Shown piece by piece: positions 38,274 through 46,749 of a DNA stretch of 64,000 bases. Location: assembly GCF_001675285.1 (NCBI RefSeq), contig NZ_LSGQ01000003.1, forward strand, positions 496,001 through 560,000, in the 5' to 3' direction. The stretch comes from Elizabethkingia miricola. Lineage in GTDB: Bacteria; Bacteroidota; Bacteroidia; Flavobacteriales; Weeksellaceae. Position 1 is the first letter of the stretch, and each line of letters starts with the position of its first letter. The position numbers were made by a program, and so were the translations under genes. The notes below the pieces were generated by a model. That model was not told where the DNA came from, searched no databases, and was given only the letters and a program-made list of their open reading frames with translations.

Positions 38274-38504
38274 TTATAATGGAATATGAGTTCTGCCATT
38301 AGGATTATGGCTGCATTTTCCTACACATAAAACCGTCAGGCTGGAAGATTTTGCACTGCAGTATTCGCAATGGTATTGGGTTTTCTGCCCGCCTTCATAA
38401 AGTAAATGTCTTCTTTCCGAAGGATTGCTGTCGCAACGTCTGGAAAGTAAGGATGATATACTGTTGGCTTTGGTTCCGCAACATTTACAAAAATAATTTG
38501 CCAT
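38274..38504 (-). CDS. Small duplicated zinc-finger-like protein
   Basis: The 76-residue protein consists of two copies of one motif of about 35 residues. The pattern is Y-x-C-x2-C-[GS]-x-K-x2-S-x3-L-x4-C, then NP-x2-R-x-H. The first copy uses C6, C9 and C24 and the second C46, C49 and C64, each followed by a histidine, so each unit may bind one zinc. I have seen similar duplicated units in uncharacterised Bacteroidetes proteins, but function is unknown. It is divergent from the WYL regulator at 38605 and shares its operator. A TATTTTTG -7 box lies 35 nt before its ATG. Confidence 0.75.
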   Translation of the reverse strand: MANYFCKCCGTKANSISSLLSRRCDSNPSERRHLLYEGGQKTQYHCEYCSAKSSSLTVLCVGKCSHNPNGRTHIPL

Positions 38505-38538
38505 AACTGATTTAGATTTGGGTGTTGATTTATACGAA

Positions 38539-38546
38539 CAAAAATA
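38539..38546 (-). promoter_or_regulatory. -7 element (TATTTTTG) of the small zinc-finger-like gene
   Basis: This is an exact TAnnTTTG match on the minus strand, with the palindrome at 38553-38577 beginning 6 nt upstream. There is no TTG at -33; the palindrome occupies that place. Confidence 0.6.
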
Positions 38547-38552
38547 TTAGTG

Positions 38553-38577
38553 ATGAACGACAAAACATGTCGTTCAT
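38553..38577. promoter_or_regulatory. Palindromic operator between the WYL gene and the zinc-finger gene
   Basis: Perfect 10-bp arms (ATGAACGACA / TGTCGTTCAT) flank a 5-nt spacer (AAACA). The palindrome lies 6 nt from the minus-strand -7 box and 5 nt from the plus-strand -7 box. Nearly the same element occurs before the second WYL gene (62121-62145). I infer binding by the WYL regulators; a plain terminator is the alternative reading because T residues follow on the plus strand. Confidence 0.7.
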
Positions 38578-38582
38578 TTTTT

Positions 38583-38590
38583 TATTTTTG
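38583..38590 (+). promoter_or_regulatory. -7 element (TATTTTTG) of the WYL regulator gene
   Basis: This is an exact TAnnTTTG match 14 nt before the ATG at 38605. No TTG is present at -33; the palindrome 38553-38577 takes that position. Confidence 0.65.
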
Positions 38591-38604
38591 GTTTTTATTA
38601 AAAA

Positions 38605-39486
38605 ATGGCAAAACGGGAACAAATGCTTCGGCTGAAGCTGATAGAAGAATTTATACGAAGAAAGAAGGGAGCTTCTTTCCAGGATATTTATGAATTTCTG
38701 AGTGAAAAGTTTCAGGAAAAGGATTTGGAACTAAGTTTTACCGAGCGTACTTTTCAGCGGGATAAAAAACTTATTGGTGAGATATCCGGAAAGGAAATAC
38801 GCTATAATAAGGCCCGTAATATTTATTTTCTGGAAGATTCGTCCGAAGAAGATATATTCGATACGATATTGCTAATGGAGGCCTATCGGGAAACAGAAGG
38901 GAAAGCAGATATCATGTTGTTCGAGAAAAGAAAATCCCGTGGGCTGCATAATCTTCAGGACTTGGTACAGGCTATAAAACTGCATAAATGTGTAAGTTTT
39001 ATTTACCGAAAGTTCAATGATGATAAAGGGACTAAAAAGCTGGTGCAGCCCTATGCACTGAAAGAATTTAAAAACCGTTGGTACCTCCTGGGAAATGAAA
39101 CCAGCGGGAAAAACTTTTTTATAAAGACATACGGTCTGGACAGGATGACAGATCTGCAAATTACCTCAACAGGGTTCAGTAAGAAGGACTGTGATCTTGA
39201 GGCAGCCTTTGAAAATTCATTTGGTATTATTTCCAGTCTGGGCAAAGAGCCGGAAAATATTATTTTGTCTATGGATGCTGTTCAGGGAAATTTCCTGAAA
39301 TCATTGCCAATACATCACTCCCAGAAAATCATTTCAGATAATAGTGAAGAAGTGAAAATAAGTCTTAGACTTGTTCCCAGTTATGATTTCATTCAGGAGC
39401 TTCTTACGCTGACAGGATTAGTAAAAATACTAGAACCAGAGAGTTTAAGGGTTAAAATGAATGAATTATTGAAAACGGAATTTTAA
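38605..39486 (+). CDS. WYL-domain transcriptional regulator (YafY type)
   Basis: The 293-residue protein has an N-terminal winged-helix DNA-binding domain (about 1-75, FIRRKKGASFQDIYEFLSEK) and a WYL ligand-sensing domain (about 110-190, LVQPYALKEFKNRWYLLGNE). The C-terminal extension is typical of this family. WYL proteins sense nucleotides, nucleic acids or other ligands and regulate DNA-damage and defence genes. A paralogue of similar design lies at 61109-62023, and both are preceded by the same palindrome. Auto-regulation is likely but inferred. Confidence 0.88.
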   Translation: MAKREQMLRLKLIEEFIRRKKGASFQDIYEFLSEKFQEKDLELSFTERTFQRDKKLIGEISGKEIRYNKARNIYFLEDSSEEDIFDTILLMEAYRETEGKADIMLFEKRKSRGLHNLQDLVQAIKLHKCVSFIYRKFNDDKGTKKLVQPYALKEFKNRWYLLGNETSGKNFFIKTYGLDRMTDLQITSTGFSKKDCDLEAAFENSFGIISSLGKEPENIILSMDAVQGNFLKSLPIHHSQKIISDNSEEVKISLRLVPSYDFIQELLTLTGLVKILEPESLRVKMNELLKTEF

Positions 39487-39659
39487 ATATTCTAAATAGC
39501 GGTGTTATTTGTATTTATGTGTTTTATAATCAATTGTTTATAATGTTGAGTTGTTTGTTTGATATAAAAATTGCTATGTTTTTTGTCACGATTTTGAACA
39601 TTTTAAATCTATTTTTTGATATATGAAACATTAGATTTCTTTCTATTTTTACATCGCTA

Positions 39660-40031
39660 ATGAAGAGCCTTAAAAAATTACATTTATCCCTTTTTATCGT
39701 GTTTTTTTTCACGATGCTGTGTGCCGGTCAGGCGCATAAGGGGAATGCTCTTGTTCATTTCAAAGCTTCTGGTAAAAACTATCAGAAAACAGACAAAATC
39801 TCTCAAAGCTCATTTGATTTTTACAATTTATCAGATGATGATCATGATGAATCATTACTTGGTGAAGTAGAAAAAGTAAAATTGGATCTTGACCATGTGG
39901 TTGAAAACTGGATCAGTATCTTTCACCATACTTTTTATATTTCCGATAAGCCGGTAGTAGCTCATCACCATCCATATATAGATGTACCAAAGTATATCCT
40001 ATATCATTCTTTGCAGATTGCATACTGCTAA
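39660..40031 (+). CDS. His-rich small secreted protein upstream of urease
   Basis: The 123-residue protein has a signal peptide (about 1-26, ending CAGQAHKG). Acidic and histidine clusters follow: DDDHDES, FHHTF and AHHHPY near the C-terminus. I do not recognise the family. Because it lies on the same strand before the urease genes, it may bind nickel or another metal in the periplasm; this is inference. A near-match -7 box (TATTTTTA, 39644-39651) ends 8 nt before the ATG. Confidence 0.65.
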   Translation: MKSLKKLHLSLFIVFFFTMLCAGQAHKGNALVHFKASGKNYQKTDKISQSSFDFYNLSDDDHDESLLGEVEKVKLDLDHVVENWISIFHHTFYISDKPVVAHHHPYIDVPKYILYHSLQIAYC

Positions 40032-40057
40032 TTATTTTCATTTTACAGACTTCTGAA

Positions 40058-40154
40058 GAACCCTGATTTGTATCTATAATCGATGGGGTTCCGGCGGAGT
40101 AATTTCCGGAATTTAAATTTCGTATAAGACAATATTTGCCCTTCGGGAAAGGGC
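40058..40154 (+). promoter_or_regulatory. Structured leader before ureA with alternative hairpins
   Basis: Three hairpins can form. Hairpin 1 pairs GAACCC (40058-40063) with GGGTTC (40086-40091), plus an inner stem GATT/AATC. Hairpin 2 pairs TTCCGG (40089-40094) with CCGGAA (40106-40111). Hairpin 3 pairs GCCCTT (40138-40143) with AAGGGC (40149-40154). Hairpins 1 and 2 share bases 40089-40091, so they exclude each other. I do not recognise a known riboswitch class. Confidence 0.5.
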
Positions 40155-40192
40155 AGGTTATAGATCTATGTCTAATTTTTAACAAGAAAACA

Positions 40193-40495
40193 ATGCATTT
40201 AACACCGAGAGAAACCGAGAAGCTTATGCTGTTCATGGCAGGAGAGCTTGCGCTAAAAAGAAAGGCCAGAGGCCTGAAACTAAATTATCCAGAATCAATA
40301 GCACTTATCAGTCATTTCTTACTGGAAGGAGCAAGAGATGGAAAAAAAGTTGCTGAACTGATGCAGGAAGGAGCACAGATTCTTACTAAAGATGATGTAA
40401 TGCCGGGAGTGGCTGAAATGATCCACGATGTGCAAATAGAGGCAACATTCCCGGACGGGACAAAGTTGGTAACAGTACATAATCCAATCCGTTAA
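40193..40495 (+). CDS. ureA: Urease subunit gamma
   Basis: UreA is the small structural subunit of the nickel enzyme that hydrolyses urea to ammonia and carbamate. The 100-residue product starts [20 protein letters not shown] and contains [20 protein letters not shown], both family marks. I chose the ATG at 40193; a longer frame runs through the leader hairpins. ureB starts 11 nt after the stop. Confidence 0.97.
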   Translation: MHLTPRETEKLMLFMAGELALKRKARGLKLNYPESIALISHFLLEGARDGKKVAELMQEGAQILTKDDVMPGVAEMIHDVQIEATFPDGTKLVTVHNPIR

Positions 40496-40506
40496 AAACC
40501 AGTAGT

Positions 40507-40875
40507 ATGATACCAGGAGAAATTTTTGTAAAAGAAGGGACTATCATCTGCAACGAAGGCAGAGAAACCGTAAAGATAAGAGTAATAAACACAGGCGACC
40601 GTCCTATACAGGTAGGTTCTCACTATCATTTTTTTGAGGTGAATAAAGCAATGAGCTTCGATCGTGAGAAAGCTTTTGGTAAAAGGCTGAACATTGTGGC
40701 CAGCACAGCCGTTCGCTTTGAACCGGGAGAGGAAAAAGAAGTAGAGCTTGTGGAAATTGGTGGAACCAAAAAAGCTATAGGTTTCAATAACCTTGTGGAT
40801 GGTTCTGTAGATTCAGCTGCTCAGAAAGAAGAAAGCTTGGCTAAAGCGAATCAATTAAATTTTAAAAACCTGTAA
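40507..40875 (+). CDS. ureB: Urease subunit beta
   Basis: UreB is the second small structural subunit. The 122-residue product has the conserved [19 protein letters not shown] and [16 protein letters not shown] segments. It is separate from ureA and ureC, the usual three-gene bacterial form. It lies 2 nt before ureC. Confidence 0.97.
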   Translation: MIPGEIFVKEGTIICNEGRETVKIRVINTGDRPIQVGSHYHFFEVNKAMSFDREKAFGKRLNIVASTAVRFEPGEEKEVELVEIGGTKKAIGFNNLVDGSVDSAAQKEESLAKANQLNFKNL

Positions 40876-40877
40876 CA

Positions 40878-42599
40878 ATGAGCTTAAACGTAGACAGAAA
40901 GCAATATGCTAATATATTAGGTCCTACAACCGGAGACAGAATTCGTTTGGGGGACACCGAAATGATCATCGAGATCGAAAAAGATTTTACCCATTATGGA
41001 GATGAAGCCGTATTTGGAGGCGGTAAAACTGTACGCGACGGCATGGGGCAAAATGTTACCAATAAAAGAGATGAAGGTGTACTGGATCTTTGTATTACCG
41101 GAGCAACTATTATCGATCACTGGGGGATAGTAAAAGCAGATATCGGTATTAAAGATGGTAAAATCGTAGGTATTGGTAAAGCCGGAAATCCGGATACAAT
41201 GGACGGTGTAACGCCAAATTTAATTATCGGAGCTTCTACTGAAGTCCATGGCGGAAAAGGATATATTGTAACCGCAGGAGGTATCGATACACACATTCAC
41301 TATATCTGCCCGCAGCAAATAGAAACTGCTTTGTATAGTGGTGTTACAACAATGATTGGCGGTGGAACGGGACCTAATGACGGAACCAATGCAACAACAG
41401 TTACTCCGGGGAAATTCAATATTCAGAAAATGTTGGAAGCTGCTGAAGAGTATCCAATGAATTTGGGATTCTTTGGTAAGGGGAACTGCTCAGCAGAAGA
41501 TCCGATCGCAGAACAGGTAGAAGCAGGTGCATTAGGAGTTAAGATTCATGAAGACTGGGGTGCAACTCCTGCAATTATCGATGCTGCACTCAAAGTAGCT
41601 GATAAATATGATGTACAGGTAGCAATCCACACCGATACGTTGAATGAAGCTGGTTTCCTTGAGGATACCATGAGAGCTATTGACGGAAGAGTTATCCACA
41701 CTTTCCACACAGAAGGTGCAGGCGGCGGGCACGCTCCGGATATTATAAAAGCGGCGATGTATCCTAATGTATTGCCGGCATCTACTAACCCGACGCGTCC
41801 ATATACTATTAATACAATTGATGAGCATTTGGATATGCTGATGGTTTGTCATCACCTGAGTAAAAACATCCCTGAAGATGTGGCGTTCGCAGATTCACGT
41901 ATACGTCCGGAAACTATTGCTGCAGAAGATATTCTACATGATATGGGAGTATTCAGTATTATGAGTTCTGACTCTCAGGCGATGGGAAGAGTAGGTGAAG
42001 TAATTACCAGAACATGGCAGACTGCCAGCAAAATGAAAGATCAGAGAGGTCAGCTGGAAGAAGATAAAAATACAGAAAGCGATAACTACCGTGCGAAGCG
42101 TTATGTTGCAAAATACACGATTAATCCGGCAATTGCACATGGTATTTCAGAATATGTAGGATCTATTGAAGAAGGGAAATTAGCCGATTTAGTAATCTGG
42201 AAGCCTGCGTTATTCGGTGTCAAGCCAGAAATGATTTTCAAAGGCGGAATGGTGGTTGCAAGCAAGATGGGAGATGCTAATGCTTCTATCCCGACACCTC
42301 AGCCAATTATTTACAAAAATATGTTTGGGTCTCACGGTCGTGCAAAATTTGGTACTTGTGCAACTTTTGTATCTCAGGCTTCTATTGAAAACGGATCTAT
42401 CGCTGAATATAAATTAGAGAAAATGATTCTTCCGGTGAAAAACTGCCGTAACATTTCCAAGGCAGATCTTATCCATAATGATAAGACTCCGGTTATTGAA
42501 GTAAACCCTGAAAACTATAAAGTAACAGTAGACGGTGTACATGTAACCTGCGAACCAGCAGAAAAACTTCCTTTAACACAGTTGTATTATCTGTTCTAA
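40878..42599 (+). CDS. ureC: Urease subunit alpha (catalytic)
   Basis: UreC carries the bi-nickel active site. The 573-residue product shows all catalytic elements: the nickel-binding HIH in [14 protein letters not shown], the carbamylated lysine in GVKIHEDWG, the His in AIHTDTLNE and [15 protein letters not shown], the flap Cys-His in MVCHHLSK, and the aspartate in SSDSQAMGR. It should therefore be active once UreDEFG load the nickel. A terminator-like hairpin lies 43 nt after its stop. Confidence 0.98.
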   Translation: MSLNVDRKQYANILGPTTGDRIRLGDTEMIIEIEKDFTHYGDEAVFGGGKTVRDGMGQNVTNKRDEGVLDLCITGATIIDHWGIVKADIGIKDGKIVGIGKAGNPDTMDGVTPNLIIGASTEVHGGKGYIVTAGGIDTHIHYICPQQIETALYSGVTTMIGGGTGPNDGTNATTVTPGKFNIQKMLEAAEEYPMNLGFFGKGNCSAEDPIAEQVEAGALGVKIHEDWGATPAIIDAALKVADKYDVQVAIHTDTLNEAGFLEDTMRAIDGRVIHTFHTEGAGGGHAPDIIKAAMYPNVLPASTNPTRPYTINTIDEHLDMLMVCHHLSKNIPEDVAFADSRIRPETIAAEDILHDMGVFSIMSSDSQAMGRVGEVITRTWQTASKMKDQRGQLEEDKNTESDNYRAKRYVAKYTINPAIAHGISEYVGSIEEGKLADLVIWKPALFGVKPEMIFKGGMVVASKMGDANASIPTPQPIIYKNMFGSHGRAKFGTCATFVSQASIENGSIAEYKLEKMILPVKNCRNISKADLIHNDKTPVIEVNPENYKVTVDGVHVTCEPAEKLPLTQLYYLF

Positions 42600-42641
42600 C
42601 CCGTGAGGATCAATTTTTCATCAATTCTATATAGTGTTAAT

Positions 42642-42670
42642 AAAGAGCCTGATGAAGGTCAGGCTCTTTT
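42642..42670 (+). terminator. Intra-operon terminator between ureC and the accessory genes
   Basis: An 11-bp stem (AAAGAGCCTGA / TCAGGCTCTTT) with a TGAAGG loop is followed by a short T run. The next start codon is 20 nt later at 42690 without a visible new TAnnTTTG promoter, so partial read-through is the probable source of accessory-gene expression. Confidence 0.8.
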
Positions 42671-42689
42671 AAAAAAAGTAAAGTTTAAA

Positions 42690-43364
42690 ATGAAATTTCT
42701 GAATAAAATAATTTTCCCTTTAGCTGTAGCCGGTGCTTCCCTGTTTTCTACAATGGCCCATGCGCAGTTTCTGGGAGGAAGAAGATTAAAAAGTGATGAA
42801 GACGGTCCAAAAGGACAATGGATGATTTATGGTTCACTGGATTATTCCAAGACAAACAGTCCCACAGGCAGCTCCAGTTCTTTCGGAACAAGCTCCAATG
42901 CAGGAGTACCAATAGGAGTGGGGTATTTTATTAACAATAACGATGTAATCGGGGTTAACTATGCTTATGCCAGTGACCGTGTAAACGGAAATACTGTATA
43001 CAAACAAAACGAAACTGGTTTATGGTACAGTCCTTCTGTAACCCTGGGGAAATATTTTGCGCTTATAGCACAGGTAGATGCCCACTATGTATGGGGGCAG
43101 AAGATGGCAGAGAACGGAATGGCAAATCCCGGAATGGAGGATTTTAACGGATTTCGTCTGAGAGCCTATCCTATGCTTGCGATATTCTTAGGTGGAGGCT
43201 GGGCACTGAAATTCAAGTTTGCTGAATTGTCTATGCTGCAGACAAAAGCTAAAGGTGAAGGCTGGACAAAAAGCTATGTTACGGGAATCAGCGGTTCTAC
43301 TTTTGGCGTAGGTATATCCAAGAACATCGACTTCAGAAAAAAAGCACCTAAAGATGATAATTAA
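42690..43364 (+). CDS. Outer-membrane beta-barrel protein within the urease operon
   Basis: The 224-residue product has a signal peptide (about 1-25, ending HAQF) and a barrel-like pattern of alternating residues, with aromatic-rich strands and a Ser/Gly-rich loop (SPTGSSSSFGTSSN). I chose the ATG at 42690, downstream of the terminator hairpin. I do not recognise a named family. Its place between ureC and ureE, with an 11-nt overlap into ureE, suggests a role in urea or nickel entry through the outer membrane; this is inferred from context only. Confidence 0.75.
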   Translation: MKFLNKIIFPLAVAGASLFSTMAHAQFLGGRRLKSDEDGPKGQWMIYGSLDYSKTNSPTGSSSSFGTSSNAGVPIGVGYFINNNDVIGVNYAYASDRVNGNTVYKQNETGLWYSPSVTLGKYFALIAQVDAHYVWGQKMAENGMANPGMEDFNGFRLRAYPMLAIFLGGGWALKFKFAELSMLQTKAKGEGWTKSYVTGISGSTFGVGISKNIDFRKKAPKDDN

Positions 43365-43866
43365 TGAATGTGTAGGAAATATTAAAGATATTTCTGTTGC
43401 CGGTAAAACAATTGACTATCTGGATTTGGAATGGTTTGAAACCACTAAAAGGATTCAGCGTAAAAAAACGAGACAGGGGGTTGATATTGCTATTAAATTT
43501 CTTCGTGAAGGACAAAGGCTTCGTGAAGGAGATATCTTATATGAGGATGGCGAAAAGGTAATTGTAGTGAATGTACTGGAAACGGAAGCTATTGTTATTA
43601 CTCCTACATCTATGCTGGAAATGGGGACAGTATGCTATGAAATTGGTAACAAGCATATCCCGTTATTTATCCAGGAAGATAAAGTGTTACTGCCTTTTGA
43701 AATGCCTATGTACAGATGGCTTGAAGCAAGTAATTTCCGTCCGGAGAGACAGACTGTGAAATTGCTGAATCTTCTGAAATCTAATGTAGAGCCGCACGGT
43801 CATGGCAGTATAGGATCTTCCTTATTTACTAAAATTTTAAAAATGGCAGCTCCAAAAGATGAATAA
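43354..43866 (+). CDS. ureE: Urease accessory protein UreE (nickel metallochaperone)
   Basis: UreE hands nickel to UreG/urease apoprotein. The 170-residue protein has the N-terminal peptide-binding domain and the C-terminal metal domain with the conserved GNKHIPLFIQEDKVLLPFE region, the central dimer-interface His being in KHIP. The C-terminus has only PHGHG and lacks the His-rich tail seen in Klebsiella UreE. Its start overlaps the upstream barrel gene by 11 nt and its stop overlaps ureF by 8 nt. Confidence 0.93.
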   Translation: MIINECVGNIKDISVAGKTIDYLDLEWFETTKRIQRKKTRQGVDIAIKFLREGQRLREGDILYEDGEKVIVVNVLETEAIVITPTSMLEMGTVCYEIGNKHIPLFIQEDKVLLPFEMPMYRWLEASNFRPERQTVKLLNLLKSNVEPHGHGSIGSSLFTKILKMAAPKDE

Positions 43867-44557
43867 CAAGAATCTTAGCTACTTAGCCAGCTTACTGCAT
43901 ATTGCGGATCCTACATTGCCTATCGGTGGTTATACCCATTCCAACGGGCTGGAAACTTATGTACAAAACAGAATTGTGCATAATGTAGAAACAGCGTGGG
44001 AGTTTGTGGAAAACATGCTGAAATATAATCTGAAATACAATGACGGAGCATTTGTAAAACTGGCTTATGAAGCAACTCAGAAAGAAGATCTGGATGCTTT
44101 GCTGCAGTTAGATCAGGAGTGTAATGCACTGAAGTGTCCTAAAGAGATCCGTCAGGCAAGCCAGAAATTGGGATTACGCCTTATTAAGATTTTCAAAAGA
44201 AAGAAACAGTCCTCTTTTATGGAAGCTTATGAAGAGGCAATCCGAAATCGTAAGGCAACCTCACACTACAGCTTAGTATTCGGGATTTATACCTGTCTTT
44301 TGGATATTCCTCAATACGAAGCTCTTTTCGGATTTTATTATACTTCTGTTGCAGGAATGATTACCAACGCTGTGAAATTGGTTCCACTGGGTCAGTTGGA
44401 CGGACAGGATATACTATTCGACCTCTATCCTGTAATAGACAAAACAGTTCAGGAAACTATAGAACTGGAAAGAGATTATGTAGGGCTTTGCAATACTTCA
44501 TTCGATATCAGATGTATGCAGCACGAAAGGCTTTATTCCAGACTTTATATGTCTTAA
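43859..44557 (+). CDS. ureF: Urease accessory protein UreF
   Basis: UreF is the all-helical scaffold of the UreDFG maturation complex. The 232-residue protein contains the conserved start LLHIADPTLPIGGYTHSNGLE (split over about 11-31) and the helix with FYYTSVAGMITNAVKLVPLGQ. It overlaps ureE by 8 nt, consistent with translational coupling. Confidence 0.95.
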   Translation: MNNKNLSYLASLLHIADPTLPIGGYTHSNGLETYVQNRIVHNVETAWEFVENMLKYNLKYNDGAFVKLAYEATQKEDLDALLQLDQECNALKCPKEIRQASQKLGLRLIKIFKRKKQSSFMEAYEEAIRNRKATSHYSLVFGIYTCLLDIPQYEALFGFYYTSVAGMITNAVKLVPLGQLDGQDILFDLYPVIDKTVQETIELERDYVGLCNTSFDIRCMQHERLYSRLYMS

Positions 44558-44588
44558 CTCAATTCTCAATATTTAAAATTATACAAAA

Positions 44589-45227
44589 ATGGAAAACAGA
44601 AAATATATCAAAGTAGGAGTTGCAGGACCTGTGGGTTCTGGTAAAACTGCTTTATTAGAACGTTTAAGCAGAAAATTATATGGTACTTATGATCTTGGTG
44701 TAATTACCAATGATATCTATACCAAAGAAGATGCAGAATTTATGGCTAAAAACAGCCTTCTTCCTAATGACAGAATTATTGGTGTGGAAACCGGAGGTTG
44801 TCCGCATACTGCTATCCGTGAGGATGCAAGTATGAATCTGGAAGCTGTAGATGAATTGGCAGCGCGTTTTCCGGACATCGAACTGGTACTGATCGAAAGT
44901 GGAGGTGATAACCTTTCAGCTACTTTCAGTCCGGATCTTGCGGATGTTACAATCTTTATTATCGATGTAGCAGAAGGAGAAAAAATTCCGAGAAAAGGAG
45001 GCCCTGGTATTACGAGATCCGATTTGTTAATCATCAATAAGATAGACCTTGCTCCGCATGTAGGTGCAAGCCTTGAAGTAATGGAAAGAGATGCCAGAAG
45101 AATGAGAAACGGAAGTCCTTTCGTATTTACAAATCTGAAAACAGATGAAGGTCTGGATAAAGTAATCGGCTGGATAAAAAAATATGCATTATTGGAAGAA
45201 TGCGAAGAACCGAACCTGGTAAGATAA
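44589..45227 (+). CDS. ureG: Urease accessory GTPase UreG
   Basis: UreG is a SIMIBI-class GTPase that couples GTP hydrolysis to nickel delivery. The 212-residue protein has the P-loop [12 protein letters not shown] (about 12-23), the nickel-binding CPH motif in [16 protein letters not shown], and the guanine-specificity NKID. ureD follows with no spacer, its ATG directly after the stop. Confidence 0.98.
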   Translation: MENRKYIKVGVAGPVGSGKTALLERLSRKLYGTYDLGVITNDIYTKEDAEFMAKNSLLPNDRIIGVETGGCPHTAIREDASMNLEAVDELAARFPDIELVLIESGGDNLSATFSPDLADVTIFIIDVAEGEKIPRKGGPGITRSDLLIINKIDLAPHVGASLEVMERDARRMRNGSPFVFTNLKTDEGLDKVIGWIKKYALLEECEEPNLVR

Positions 45228-46016
45228 ATGGATAGTAGTTTAAGCATTATTGCAGGATACAAGCAGGGCGCTTCTTATGTGAAAGATCTCTATGTGTCAC
45301 TTCCTTTTCGGGTTGTGTCGGTGGGGCAGCGTAAGAATGATAACAAGCTTTACCAGATGGTAATGTCCTCTTCACCCGGAATTCTGGATGGAGACCGTTA
45401 CCATTTGGAAATCTCCCTGGAAGAGGGTGCTGCTCTGCAGCTTCAGTCACAGTCTTATCAGAGACTCTTCAATATGGAGGATAAAGCGACCCAGCAGCTG
45501 AATATCACGATGCAGGATAATACCTCTTTTGCTTATGTACCTCATCCTGTTGTGCCTCATGAAGATTCCAATTTCCAGAGTAAAGCAAATATCAGTATAG
45601 GTAAAAACAGTCAGGTTATTATCAGTGAAATTATTACCTGCGGAAGAAAACATTACGGAGAAGTTTTCAAACTAAAACGCTTTCAGAATCTTACTGAGAT
45701 CTATCATGAAGATAAGCTGGTTGTAAAGGATAATGTACTGATTCAGCCAGATCTTATTCCGATTAACAGTATCGGAAATCTGGAGCAGTATACCCATCAG
45801 GGAACGCTGATCTTTTACAGTACAAAAGACAATACAGACAGAGACAGACTGATAGAAACTGTTGTAGAACTTGCTGAAGATAAAAAAGAAGAACTGGAAA
45901 TTGGCGTATCGGCAATGGAAGAGAACGGATTTATCGTAAGAGCATTGGGTTACGGCGGAGAGTCGATGTATAATTTCTTTCTCAGCGTTCAGGACTTACT
46001 CTGGGAATCAGAATAA
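45228..46016 (+). CDS. ureD: Urease accessory protein UreD
   Basis: UreD (also called UreH in some species) channels nickel from UreG to urease. The 262-residue protein has family regions SSPGILDGDRYHLEISLEEG and PHPVVPHEDSNFQSKANI. It lies directly after ureG, as in many Bacteroidetes clusters, instead of before ureA. It is followed after 12 nt by the membrane permease gene. Confidence 0.93.
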   Translation: MDSSLSIIAGYKQGASYVKDLYVSLPFRVVSVGQRKNDNKLYQMVMSSSPGILDGDRYHLEISLEEGAALQLQSQSYQRLFNMEDKATQQLNITMQDNTSFAYVPHPVVPHEDSNFQSKANISIGKNSQVIISEIITCGRKHYGEVFKLKRFQNLTEIYHEDKLVVKDNVLIQPDLIPINSIGNLEQYTHQGTLIFYSTKDNTDRDRLIETVVELAEDKKEELEIGVSAMEENGFIVRALGYGGESMYNFFLSVQDLLWESE

Positions 46017-46028
46017 AAAAATAATAAA

Positions 46029-46730
46029 ATGAATACCACAATTTGGGCACTTATGCTAAGTGCTGTATCTATAAGTTTCATCCATACAGCTTCAGGACCA
46101 GATCATTATCTGCCCTTTATTGTGCTGTCAAAATCTAAGCGATGGAGTCGAAGTAAGACTATTATGCTGACAATTGCATGTGGATTTGGGCATGTCTTAA
46201 GTTCTTTAGCTATAGGTGCAGCGGGAGTTTTTTTAGGATGGCAGCTTAATAGATTTTCCTGGTTTCAGGAGCTTAGAGGTAATATTTCCGGATGGGCATT
46301 ACTTATTTTCGGATTTGCATACCTTATTTATGGGCTGATACAGGCTGTAAGAAATAAACCGCATAAACATTTTGATGTGATGGGTGATGATGTCTATGTT
46401 TATGAACACAATCATACCGAAGTGGTGATGCCACAGACCCGTATAAAAGTAACACCTTTCGTGTTGTTTATGATTTTTGTAATGGGGCCTAGTGAGCCGC
46501 TAACGCCATTGCTTTTCTATTCCGGGCTGAACAGATCTGTTGCCGAAATTCTGGCTCTTGTTGTTCCGTTTACGCTTACAACAGTAGCTACAATGCTGGG
46601 GATGGTATTATTGGGACGTTATGGATATTCGACTTTATTCAATACCGAAAAACTGGAGCGCTATATGGGCGTGGTAAGTGGCGCTGTGGTAACAGTGTGC
46701 GGTATAGGAATGGTGTTTTTAGGATGGTAA
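46029..46730 (+). CDS. UreH-like nickel permease
   Basis: The 233-residue protein has about six membrane helices. It begins with a His/Asp motif in helix 1 (HTASGPDHYLPF), related to the H-x4/5-DH metal motif of NiCoT and UreH-type transporters. A cytosolic loop rich in His and Asp (HKHFDVMGDDVYVYEHNH) could bind metal. The context of urease accessory genes suggests nickel import; a role in other metal or sulfite transport is the alternative. Confidence 0.8.
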   Translation: MNTTIWALMLSAVSISFIHTASGPDHYLPFIVLSKSKRWSRSKTIMLTIACGFGHVLSSLAIGAAGVFLGWQLNRFSWFQELRGNISGWALLIFGFAYLIYGLIQAVRNKPHKHFDVMGDDVYVYEHNHTEVVMPQTRIKVTPFVLFMIFVMGPSEPLTPLLFYSGLNRSVAEILALVVPFTLTTVATMLGMVLLGRYGYSTLFNTEKLERYMGVVSGAVVTVCGIGMVFLGW

Positions 46731-46749
46731 AATAATTAAACTGTTATTT

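Noticed and set aside
38553-38582. The palindrome before the WYL gene as a terminator
   Set aside because: No plus-strand transcript is expected to arrive from upstream (the sulfatase ends at 38261 facing a convergent gene), and the same palindrome recurs at the second WYL promoter with the same spacing.
42603-42689. Longer N-terminus of the barrel protein after ureC
   Set aside because: The stretch contains the terminator hairpin, and the ATG at 42690 starts a proper signal peptide.
45247-45653. Minus-strand frames inside ureD
   Set aside because: They overlap a clear conserved gene and show no family features.
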